A stretch of 64,000 nt of DNA from an uncultured Burkholderiales bacterium (GTDB lineage Bacteria; Pseudomonadota; Gammaproteobacteria; Burkholderiales; Burkholderiaceae_C): NCBI GenBank assembly GCA_943908475.1, contig CALTTG010000020.1, positions 1-64,000 of the forward strand. Direction: 5' to 3'. The translations under genes were made by a program, and so were the position numbers. The notes under the pieces were generated by a model. The model worked only from the letters and a program-made list of their open reading frames with translations, ran no database searches and was not told the DNA's origin. Below, one piece after another: positions 41,002 through 50,825 of the stretch (positions are counted from its first letter, which is position 1; the number at the start of each line of letters is the position of its first letter).

Positions 41002-43389
41002 TCAGTGGCCGGCAGGCTCAGAGGAGCCTTGATTGGACAGCAGTTGCAGCAGGCGCTCAAGCAGGCGCTCGCTGCGGAAGGGTTTGGACAGCACGCTCAG
41101 GCCGGAGGCGTTCAAGCGGCCGATTTCGGTCGGGTCGGTGTCGCCCGACACCACCAGGGTTTGCAGGGTGTGGCCGATCATGTGCCATTGGGTGCTGACC
41201 GACTGGCTCAGCTGAAGGCCGTTGAGTCCAGGCAGCCGGTAGTCGGTGATGAGGATGTGAGGGCGTTCGTCGACCGAGGCACTGCCGGCACGGAGGGCCA
41301 TGTCGCCTTGCAGCGATTCGGCATCCCCCCAGGCTCTGACTTGTGCCCCCCAGCGTTGCAGCAACTCGGTCATGGCGCGCCGCAGCAGCGCATCGTCTTC
41401 CACCAGCCAGAGGCGGGCGCCGAGCAGCGGTTGGGGCGGCGGCAGCGTCGAGGGCGCCTTTTCGATCGTGGCCTGATGCAGTGGCAGCTCGAAGCGGAAC
41501 ACCGAGCCGCGACCAGGCCGTGAGGTGACCTTGATGTGCTCGCCCAGCAGGCCGGCGGTGCGCCTAACGATGGCCAGGCCCAGCCCGATGCCTCGGGTGC
41601 GGTCGCGCGACGCGTTGTCGACCTGGTAGAACTCTTCGAAGATGCGCTCGTGCTGGTCAGGCGGGATGCCGATGCCGGTGTCCCACACTTCGATGCGCAG
41701 TCGCCGCCGGCCACGCCGACGCGCGGCCACCAGCACGCCACCTTTGGGGGTGTAGCGAATCGCGTTGGAGACCAGGTTGCGCAACACGCTGTGCACGAGC
41801 ATGGGGTCGGTGGTGACCATGGCGTTCCCGATGTGCCGAGGCACCCGGAATCGCAAGCTGAGGCCTTTGAGCTCTGCGGCGCTTTGTTCGTGCACGCGAA
41901 CGGCCTGAAACAGCTCATGCACCGAGACGGGTTGAAACTGGGGCGTCACGGCGCCCGCATCGAGTCTCGAGATGTCGAGCAAACCCACCAGCAGCGATTC
42001 CATCGAGGTCACGGCCTCGTCCAGCATGGTGACCAGATGCCGAGCTTCGGTCTGGATGCCGGGCTGTTGCCTCAGCAGGCTCACGAGCAGACCGATGGCG
42101 GCCGTGGGTTGCCGGAGGTCATGGCTGGCCGCCGCCAAAAAGCGGGTTTTGGACTGGTTGGCCGATTCCAGCGCAAGGGTGCGCTCTTGCACGCGTTGCT
42201 CGAGCGAGGCATTGGCCTGCTCGGCGGCATTCATGTTGTTGACGAACACACTCATCAAGGTGAGTGCGTAGGCCACGAAAATGACGGGGGTGGTGAACGG
42301 CGTCCAGTAGGGCTCATTCACCGACAACAGCGGGGTGAGGGTCAGGAAGTCGTGGAATGAGCTGCCCAACGCCACCACGGGACCCAGGGTCATGGTCCAA
42401 GCTTCAATGCCGCTGCGCTTGCGTGCGTACTTGACCACCTGGAACAGCGCCAGCACCCCGCAGATCAGCATCAGGGGGAAGGCCACCAGCCTCAGCATGT
42501 GCAACTGACCGGTCCCGATGGTGGTCAAGGCCGCCAGTGGCAGCCCCAGTCCGATGGCTCGCATGGGCCAGACGAATCGGTTCACGTCGATGCGGGCATA
42601 CGACAAGCCAAAGCCAATGAGGAAATACGTCGCTGACGCATGAATCGTGAAGAACAGCCAATCCAGCACGGGGATGGGCAGGTGCGCGGTCTCGACGTAG
42701 AACGATGCGTTGCGCAAGCCCATGCAGACCATCAGGCCGCCGAAGTAGGCGTAATGGGTTTCCCCGGGGCGCGCACGCCATGCAAGCAGCACGAACAAAG
42801 CAATGCCCGCCACGCAAAGGTTGACCATCATGGGCAACTCGACGGTGAGCAGGTGCTCGCGTTCAAAGGGCAGCTGCTGCGTGCTCAAGGGCGCCAGAAT
42901 GGCTTCTGAGATGCCCGGCTTGCGGAACGGCCCCATGCGCACTTCCACGTCCACCTGGTTGCGACCTGCGCGAAGGACTTGCGCGGGCACTTCCATCAGG
43001 TGTGGCAGCATGCTCAGGCTGTTGATCTGAGGCGAGTCCATGAAGTGCGTGCGCAACGTCTGCCCATTGACCGTGATCCGGTGGTTGCCGGGCAGGCGAT
43101 GAAACTGCAGCGACCAGGGCACCTGAGGCGCTTCGGACAAGGTGACGCTGAAGCGGTAGCAACCGGACCCAGGCGTCTGCACATTGCGTGTGCGCCAGTC
43201 ATCGGGCAGCAGCACCCGCTCGCTCACATACCGTTGCGTGCAGGGTCCGCTGTGGAACATGGCCTCTCGCAGGGTGTGCGAGGTGGGCGTGTCGGCCAGG
43301 GCCGTGGTCACCCCGCCCCCAAGGGTCATGAGCACCCAGCACATCAGTGCACGGGCAAGGAGGGCGGCCGATCGCACCAGCGCGCTCAC
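41002..43389 (-). CDS. Hybrid sensor histidine kinase / response regulator
   Basis: The 795-residue protein has a signal-anchor, a periplasmic beta-rich domain (about 35-175, 7TMR-DISM-like), seven or so helices (about 185-385), a coiled segment, and a kinase core. The core has the phosphorylated histidine H423 in AASHDLRQP and ATPase boxes NLVSNAIRYTPKG, DTGIGIPPDQ and GIGLGLAIVRRTAGLLG. A C-terminal receiver (LITDYRLPG, about residue 720) follows, but no DNA-binding output. The GTG start overlaps the queA stop (GTGA), and tgt starts five bases after its end, so it sits inside the queuosine operon. Confidence 0.88.
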   Translation of the reverse strand: MSALVRSAALLARALMCWVLMTLGGGVTTALADTPTSHTLREAMFHSGPCTQRYVSERVLLPDDWRTRNVQTPGSGCYRFSVTLSEAPQVPWSLQFHRLPGNHRITVNGQTLRTHFMDSPQINSLSMLPHLMEVPAQVLRAGRNQVDVEVRMGPFRKPGISEAILAPLSTQQLPFEREHLLTVELPMMVNLCVAGIALFVLLAWRARPGETHYAYFGGLMVCMGLRNASFYVETAHLPIPVLDWLFFTIHASATYFLIGFGLSYARIDVNRFVWPMRAIGLGLPLAALTTIGTGQLHMLRLVAFPLMLICGVLALFQVVKYARKRSGIEAWTMTLGPVVALGSSFHDFLTLTPLLSVNEPYWTPFTTPVIFVAYALTLMSVFVNNMNAAEQANASLEQRVQERTLALESANQSKTRFLAAASHDLRQPTAAIGLLVSLLRQQPGIQTEARHLVTMLDEAVTSMESLLVGLLDISRLDAGAVTPQFQPVSVHELFQAVRVHEQSAAELKGLSLRFRVPRHIGNAMVTTDPMLVHSVLRNLVSNAIRYTPKGGVLVAARRRGRRRLRIEVWDTGIGIPPDQHERIFEEFYQVDNASRDRTRGIGLGLAIVRRTAGLLGEHIKVTSRPGRGSVFRFELPLHQATIEKAPSTLPPPQPLLGARLWLVEDDALLRRAMTELLQRWGAQVRAWGDAESLQGDMALRAGSASVDERPHILITDYRLPGLNGLQLSQSVSTQWHMIGHTLQTLVVSGDTDPTEIGRLNASGLSVLSKPFRSERLLERLLQLLSNQGSSEPAGH

Positions 43390-44456
43390 GGACGGCTCAG
43401 GCCAGCGCGCTCAATCAGCATGGCATCGCCGTAGCTGAAGAAGCGGTAGCGTTGCTCGATGGCGTGGCGGTAGAGCGCACGGATGTGCGCGTACCCGGCC
43501 AAGGCACTGACCAGCATCATCAGGGTGCTTTTGGGCAGGTGGAAATTGGTCACCAGCACATCGACGACTTTGAAGTCGTACCCCGGGGTGATGAAGATGT
43601 CGGTGTCTCGGCTGCCCACCTGCACGATCTCGTCGGCTGTGGCGCGCAGGGCTGCCGACTCCAGGGCTCGCAAGGTGGTCGTGCCCACCGAAACGACGCG
43701 TCCGCCGCGTGACCGTGTCTCGCGGATGGCGTCTGCCGTGGCCTGGGGCACTTCGAACCATTCGCTGTGCATCTTGTGCTCGGCCAGGTTGTCGGTGCGC
43801 ACGGGCTGGAAGGTGCCCGCGCCAACGTGCAGGGTCACTTCGGCCCGGCCCACGCCTTGGGCCGCCAGTTGCGCCAGCAGGGCGTCGTCGAAGTGAAGGG
43901 CTGCCGTGGGGGCTGCGACCGCGCCCGGGTGTTTGGCAAACACCGTCTGGTAGCGCCTCTCGTCTTGATCGGTGTCGCTGTGGGTGATGTAAGGCGGCAG
44001 CGGCACATGGCCATGTTGCTCGAGCAGCGCCAAGGGATCGCCCTCGAAGCGCAGGTGAAACATGCCGCCATCGGGTCCCGTGCGGCCCAAGACCTCGGCA
44101 TCGAAGGCGTCGGCAAAACGCACGGTGCTGCCCACTTTGGGCGATTTGCTGGCACGCATGTGGGCCAGCACCTCGTGGCCGGGCAGCACACGCTCGATCA
44201 GGGCCTCCACTGCGCCGCCCGTGGCCTTCTGCCCGAACAAGCGCGCTTTGATCACCCGGGTGTTGTTGAAGACCAGCAAATCACCTGATCGCAGCAGGGT
44301 GGGCAAGTCTTTGAAAATCCGGTCCACCGGGGTGGGGGTGGTGCCATCCAGCAAGCGCGAGGCCGTGCGCTCGGCGGCGGGGGTCTGTGCAATGAGTGCT
44401 TCGGGCAGTTCGAAGTCGAAGTCGCTCAGGGCGTAGGCAGTGAAACGGTCGGTCAT
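43386..44456 (-). CDS. queA: tRNA preQ1(34) S-adenosylmethionine ribosyltransferase-isomerase
   Basis: The 356-residue enzyme adds the ribosyl part of SAM to preQ1 in tRNA, giving epoxyqueuosine. Family blocks: FDFELPEALIAQTPAAERTASRLL, LPTLLRSGDLLVFNNTRVIKARLFG, LLEQHGHVPLPPYI, TVFAKHPGAVAAPTAALHFD, and VDVLVTNFHLPKSTLMMLVSALAG. ATG 44456 (MTDRFTAYAL) is chosen because it fits family length; a frame from 44564 would add an unlike leader. It overlaps the sensor kinase gene by four bases and is divergent from recG. Confidence 0.96.
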   Translation of the reverse strand: MTDRFTAYALSDFDFELPEALIAQTPAAERTASRLLDGTTPTPVDRIFKDLPTLLRSGDLLVFNNTRVIKARLFGQKATGGAVEALIERVLPGHEVLAHMRASKSPKVGSTVRFADAFDAEVLGRTGPDGGMFHLRFEGDPLALLEQHGHVPLPPYITHSDTDQDERRYQTVFAKHPGAVAAPTAALHFDDALLAQLAAQGVGRAEVTLHVGAGTFQPVRTDNLAEHKMHSEWFEVPQATADAIRETRSRGGRVVSVGTTTLRALESAALRATADEIVQVGSRDTDIFITPGYDFKVVDVLVTNFHLPKSTLMMLVSALAGYAHIRALYRHAIEQRYRFFSYGDAMLIERAGLSRP

Positions 44457-44587
44457 GCGCTTGAGGGGCTGACGAGCCCCGTGCCAAATCATTGAATCGA
44501 CCATTGTCGCCGATCGCACCCGAATGCGCCTCCCCCTCCTTGGATGGGAGGCCTCGGGAGGCACAATGCCTGCCTGAGCGAATCGCC

Positions 44588-46684
<2,097 letters not shown>

Positions 46685-46715
46685 TGGAGCGGGGCGTTTG
46701 ACCTAAGATGTGCCC

Positions 46716-47639
46716 ATGACCTTGACCGAACTTCGTTACATCGTCGCGGTGGCTCGAGAGCGCCATTTCGGCCGCGCCGCCGAGGCCTGTTTCGTGGCCC
46801 AGCCCACCTTGTCGGTGGCCATCAAGAAGCTGGAGGAAGAGCTGGATGTTCGGCTCTTCGAGCGAGGCAACAGCGAAATCAGCGTCACGCCCTTGGGCGA
46901 AGAAATCATTCGCCAGGCGCAGGCCGTGCTGGAGCAGGCTGCCGCCATCAAGGAGATTGCCAAGCGTGGCAAAGATCCGCTGGCCGGGCCTCTGCGGCTC
47001 GGGGTCATCTACACGATCGGGCCGTATCTGCTGCCCGACCTGGTTCGTCAGAGCATCGAGCACACGCCGCAGATGCCTTTGATGTTGCAGGAGAACTTCA
47101 CGGTCAAGCTGCTGGAAATGCTGCGGGCGGGTGAACTCGATTGCGCCATCTTGGCCGAGCCTTTTCCCGACACTGGCTTGGCCATGGCCCCGTTGTACGA
47201 AGAGCCTTTTTGGGTGGCGGTGCCGCGCACGCACCATCTGGCTCAGCACTCGGCCATCGATGCGGAGACACTCAAGCGGGAAACGATGCTCTTGCTGGGC
47301 TCTGGCCACTGCTTTCGAGACCACGTGCTCGAGGTGTGCCCGGAGTTTGCGCGTTTTTCCAGCGATGCTGAGGGCATTCGCAAGAGCTTCGAAGGCTCGT
47401 CACTGGAGACCATCAAGTACATGGTGGCGGCAGGCATGGGCGTGACGGTGGTGCCGGCCCTGAGTGTGCCGCGCGAGCCGCAGCCTCATGTGGCCTACAT
47501 CCCCTTCGAGGGCTCGCCTCCCACGCGCCGCGTGGTGCTGGCCTGGCGGCGCAGCTTCACACGCTATGAAGCGATTGCGGCGTTGCGCAATGCCATCTAC
47601 GCCTGCCCGCTGGAGGGCGTTACTCGGCTGACGACTTGA
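46716..47639 (+). CDS. oxyR: OxyR hydrogen-peroxide-responsive regulator
   Basis: The 307-residue LysR protein has the OxyR signature TLTELRYIVAVARERHFGRAAEACFVAQP. The peroxide-sensing cysteines lie at C199 and C208 in LLGSGHCFRDHVLEVCPEF, the same numbering as E. coli OxyR. Hydrogen peroxide joins them in a disulfide that activates peroxidase genes. The pairing recG-oxyR is frequent in betaproteobacteria. Its 3' end overlaps the convergent BPSS1780-type gene by 20 bp. No catalase or ahp gene is nearby. Confidence 0.96.
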   Translation: MTLTELRYIVAVARERHFGRAAEACFVAQPTLSVAIKKLEEELDVRLFERGNSEISVTPLGEEIIRQAQAVLEQAAAIKEIAKRGKDPLAGPLRLGVIYTIGPYLLPDLVRQSIEHTPQMPLMLQENFTVKLLEMLRAGELDCAILAEPFPDTGLAMAPLYEEPFWVAVPRTHHLAQHSAIDAETLKRETMLLLGSGHCFRDHVLEVCPEFARFSSDAEGIRKSFEGSSLETIKYMVAAGMGVTVVPALSVPREPQPHVAYIPFEGSPPTRRVVLAWRRSFTRYEAIAALRNAIYACPLEGVTRLTT

Positions 47640-48426
47640 GGGTGTCTTCCAGGCCTGGGGTGTTCGGGGGCTCGAAGCAATCGACCACCGAAAAGTAGAG
47701 CGAGGCGTAGAACGCCGATGCGATCCACATGCCCATGAAGATCAGGACGAAATTGGTGATCAGGGGCTCGGGGATCAGGCCGCTGATGACGCGCAGCAAC
47801 ACCCCAGCCAGCACCAGCACGCCCACCCAGACGGCGCCGTACACCAGGAAGGCAGGCAGGTTTCGCCAGCTGGCCACCACGCTGAAGAACAATGCCTTGG
47901 TGGGCGGCACCCGGCCCCAGAACAAGAGCGCGGGTGTGTGCCAGAACGCCAGACTCAGGGGGATGGTGAAGGCCAACCTCAACAGCAGCGCTTGCACCAC
48001 GGCTGGATCGCTCAAGGGGCCCTCGGTCTCGGCGGTTTGTTCGATGACTTTGGCCAGGTCCTGCATGTCAGGGCCCAACAGGCCCGCCACCACCGTGCTC
48101 AAGAGCGTGCCCGCGGCGTAGAGCCCGCCGAGTCGCAGCCACAGCATCCGGTCGGCTGGGGCCTTCCAAGGTTCGATCAGCACGCTGGGGGTGATTTTCT
48201 CCCCGCCGATGACGCGGCGCACCGCGAGCATGTAGCTCATCCACAGCGCAGGCATGGCCACCACCACCGCGATCAACCCGGGCAACTGCAGGGTCATCAT
48301 CAGCATCACCAAGGTGGCCATCAAGCCAAACAGGCTCACAAAGCCCAGGGGCTGAACCACGCACATCTGCAGCCCTTGGCGGGCCCACTGCCAGCCTCTG
48401 CTGGCCGGCACAACGACGAGTTTCAT
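47620..48426 (-). CDS. BPSS1780-family membrane protein
   Basis: The 268-residue protein has about six helices, starting with VVQPLGFVSLFGLMATLVMLMM and ending LITNFVLIFMGMWIASAFYASLYFSVVDCFEP. It fits the BPSS1780 family of Burkholderiales, for which no role is known. Conserved parts are SRGWQWARQGLQ and FFSVVASWRNLPAFLVYG. ATG 48426 is chosen as the first residue of the family core. thrB ends 10 bp upstream on the same strand, so the two are probably transcribed together. Confidence 0.8.
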   Translation of the reverse strand: MKLVVVPASRGWQWARQGLQMCVVQPLGFVSLFGLMATLVMLMMTLQLPGLIAVVVAMPALWMSYMLAVRRVIGGEKITPSVLIEPWKAPADRMLWLRLGGLYAAGTLLSTVVAGLLGPDMQDLAKVIEQTAETEGPLSDPAVVQALLLRLAFTIPLSLAFWHTPALLFWGRVPPTKALFFSVVASWRNLPAFLVYGAVWVGVLVLAGVLLRVISGLIPEPLITNFVLIFMGMWIASAFYASLYFSVVDCFEPPNTPGLEDTLKSSAE

Positions 48427-48436
48427 GGCGTGGCTT

Positions 48437-49399
48437 TCAAGCGTTGCGTTGCCAATGCCAGGGCTGCTCACGTCGCAGGGTGAGCACCCGCTCGAAATGC
48501 GTCGGGTCGTGGGGTTGGAGCATGGCGGCGTCGCGCGGCAGGTGGAAGTCCCAGAGGCGAGAGGTCCAGAACCGCAAGGCCCCGGCGCGCAGGGCGTCGG
48601 GCAGTCGCTGGATTTCGTCGGCGGTCAGGGCGCGCTCTGCATCGTAGGCGTCCACAAAGGCCTGGGCACGGGCCACATCGAGCGCACCGGTGCTCAGGTC
48701 AATGCACCAGTCGTTCAAGCACACGGCGATGTCGAACACGAAGGTGTCGCAACCCGCGAAATAGAAGTCGAAGAAGCCTGACAGACGCGGACCGTCGAAC
48801 ATGACGTTGTCACGGAACAGGTCGGCATGCACGGGGCCTCGGGGCAGCGCCTGCTGGCTGGGTGTCTGTGCCAGCGCGAGTTGGTGAGACAGCTCGGACT
48901 GAATCAGTGCGGCCTGCGCGGCATTGAGGTGAGGCAACACCACGGGAATGGTCTCCACCCACCAGTCCAGACCGCGCAGGTTGGGCTGTTGCAAGGGGTA
49001 GTCCTGGCCGGCCAGGTGCATGCGGGCCAACATGGCCCCCACCTGCTCACAGTCCGACACGCCGGGGCGCAGCTGGTTGCTGCCCGGCAGGCGGGTGACC
49101 ACACTGGCGGGCTTGCCCTGGAGCGTGTGCAGGATCTCGCCCTGTGCATCAGGCTGCGGTGCCGGCACGGGGATGCCCTTGCGCGCCAGGTGCTGCATCA
49201 ATTGCAAATAGAAGGGCAGCTGCTCGGCGCTCAGGCGTTCGAACAGGGTGAGCACGTAGGCACCCTGATCGGTGGTGGCGAAGTAGTTGGTGTTCTCGAT
49301 GCCAGAGGCGATGCCCTTGAAGGACTGCAGCGTGCCCAGGTTCAGGCGGGTCAGCAGGCTTTGTGCGTCGGCGGCGGAGACTTCGGTGAAAACGGCCAT
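48437..49399 (-). CDS. thrB: Homoserine kinase (APH-type ThrB)
   Basis: The 320-residue kinase phosphorylates homoserine in threonine synthesis. It is the aminoglycoside-phosphotransferase-fold type usual in Proteobacteria without GHMP ThrB: MAVFTEVSAADAQSLLTRLNLG, GIASGIENTNYFATT, VHADLFRDNVMFDG (catalytic loop) and SGFFDFYFAGCDTFVFDIAVCLNDWC (metal-binding). ATG 49399 gives the standard N terminus. No other threonine gene is adjacent; the BPSS1780-type gene follows. Confidence 0.93.
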   Translation of the reverse strand: MAVFTEVSAADAQSLLTRLNLGTLQSFKGIASGIENTNYFATTDQGAYVLTLFERLSAEQLPFYLQLMQHLARKGIPVPAPQPDAQGEILHTLQGKPASVVTRLPGSNQLRPGVSDCEQVGAMLARMHLAGQDYPLQQPNLRGLDWWVETIPVVLPHLNAAQAALIQSELSHQLALAQTPSQQALPRGPVHADLFRDNVMFDGPRLSGFFDFYFAGCDTFVFDIAVCLNDWCIDLSTGALDVARAQAFVDAYDAERALTADEIQRLPDALRAGALRFWTSRLWDFHLPRDAAMLQPHDPTHFERVLTLRREQPWHWQRNA

Positions 49400-49524
49400 G
49401 ATTGAGCGTAAACCCTCAGGAAGGGCGGGCAAGCGAGAGCATGATTGTAGGTTTGGCTGTGGCAGACTTCGAAGGTTCTCGCCCTTGAATGGGCGGTCTG
49501 GCCTCACCCACACTTGCCACCACC

Positions 49525-50163
49525 ATGAAAACCAAATCCCGTATCACCAAGTCTCCCCGTCTGCTGATGGCCGCGCTGGCCGGTGTGGTGTCGATGGCTG
49601 GGGTCACGTCGGTGCATGCCGAAGACGAATTCAAGATTTTCAACGACTTGCGTCCCGGCTCGGTGTACGCGGCGGCCAACATCGGTTTGCTGAACAATTC
49701 TTTGGAATGTCAAGGCGCCCCAGTTTGTCAGCATGCTCGCACGGGCGGCAAGTTGTTCGGTGGCTACCGCTTCACCCCCAACCTCGCTGCAGAGGTCGGT
49801 GCCTATTACCTCGGGCGGTTCGAAGCCACCAAGGGAGTGAATGTGCCGGCGGGTGAGCTCGCGTCTCGCATCGTTCGCAACAAGGCCGTGAGCGTCGGCA
49901 TTGACTGGTCAAACGAGCTTTTCCAAATTTTGAACCAACACATTCGGTTCGGTATCGCTCGAGTGACCACGACCAGCACTTTGGCCGATGGCGGTGGTAG
50001 TGTGACTGAGTCCATTCAGAGCAAGATTGCGCCCTACGCCGGGCTGGGGCTTTCCTACCAGTTCAATCCTTATGTTCGCATGTACCAGAGCTATGACGTG
50101 ATGCGGACCAAGAACAACGGCAACATTCATGTGTTCTCGATGGGCCTGGGCATCGAAAACTGA
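49525..50163 (+). CDS. Small outer-membrane beta-barrel protein
   Basis: The 212-residue protein has a signal peptide (LLMAALAGVVSMAGVTSVHAE) and alternating strands ending SMGLGIEN, as in eight-stranded OmpA/OmpW-like barrels: VYAAANIGLLNN, LFGGYRFTPNLAAEVGAYYL, VSVGIDW, HIRFGIARV, YAGLGLSYQFNPYVRMYQSYD. A cysteine pair (CQGAPVCQ) lies in the first loop. Function is unknown. It is followed 32 bp later by a smaller barrel of the same kind. Confidence 0.7.
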   Translation: MKTKSRITKSPRLLMAALAGVVSMAGVTSVHAEDEFKIFNDLRPGSVYAAANIGLLNNSLECQGAPVCQHARTGGKLFGGYRFTPNLAAEVGAYYLGRFEATKGVNVPAGELASRIVRNKAVSVGIDWSNELFQILNQHIRFGIARVTTTSTLADGGGSVTESIQSKIAPYAGLGLSYQFNPYVRMYQSYDVMRTKNNGNIHVFSMGLGIEN

Positions 50164-50195
50164 TCCTTTGAATCGAAACACCGAGGAAACATTCC

Positions 50196-50756
50196 ATGAA
50201 AAAAATTACCCAAGGCCTGCTCGCGCTGGCGCTAACTTTTCCGGTCGCTTCGGCCATGGCCCAGAGCTACGCAGGCGCATTGTTGGCCCTGACCGAGCAA
50301 AACGTCGGCCCCCAGTGTGGCAAGGCTGGCGTGACCAAATGCGATGACGGCGCCATCGGCGTCAAGCTGTTCGCTGGCAACGATGCCTCTGGCAACAGCC
50401 TGGAAGCCGCGTTCATCGATTTCGGCAAGGCCAGGCCTGAAGCCAATGGCGCCAAAGGCAAGGCCACGACCAAGGCCGTCGTGGTGGCCGGTGTGGCGCG
50501 TTTTGCCCCGTTGGCCATCGTGCCTGACCTGCGCCTGAGCTTCAAAGTGGGCGCGGCAGGGGTTCGCACTTCGTTCAAAGCAGGCAGCCGCAATGTGAGC
50601 GACAGCCACCCATCGCTGTACCTGGGCGCCAGCATCGACATGCCGGTGTACGACTCGATCAAGCTGGTGGCCGCCTACGACCATGTTGAAGCCCAGACCG
50701 AGAAAGACAAGTTCGGTGTCAGCGCCTTGTCGCTGGGTGCCCAGATGTCGTTCTGA
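50196..50756 (+). CDS. Second small outer-membrane beta-barrel-like protein
   Basis: The 186-residue protein has a signal peptide (LLALALTFPVASAMAQ) and strand-like segments (SYAGALLALTEQN, AIGVKLFAG, LEAAFIDFG, AVVVAGVARFAPL, KLVAAYDHVE, ALSLGAQMSF) ending in phenylalanine, typical of barrel insertion. It shares with the preceding gene the first-loop cysteine pair (CGKAGVTKC) and layout, so they are likely paralogues. A strong terminator follows. Confidence 0.65.
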   Translation: MKKITQGLLALALTFPVASAMAQSYAGALLALTEQNVGPQCGKAGVTKCDDGAIGVKLFAGNDASGNSLEAAFIDFGKARPEANGAKGKATTKAVVVAGVARFAPLAIVPDLRLSFKVGAAGVRTSFKAGSRNVSDSHPSLYLGASIDMPVYDSIKLVAAYDHVEAQTEKDKFGVSALSLGAQMSF

Positions 50757-50779
50757 TTGGCTTGACCGATCCTGCCAAG

Positions 50780-50801
50780 GCCGCCTTCGGGCGGCTTTTT
50801 T
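50780..50801 (+). terminator. Rho-independent terminator
   Basis: GCCGCC and GGCGGC form a 6-bp GC stem around a stable TTCG loop, followed at once by six T residues. It lies 24 bp after the stop codon of the second barrel gene and ends that operon before polA. Confidence 0.9.
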
Positions 50802-50825
50802 CATGCGCTGCTTCACAATGTCGAG

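Noticed and set aside
49480..49495. CGCCC/GGGCG hairpin before the first barrel gene
   Set aside because: The stem is short and lacks a U-tract, and nothing upstream on the same strand needs ending. It is probably chance.
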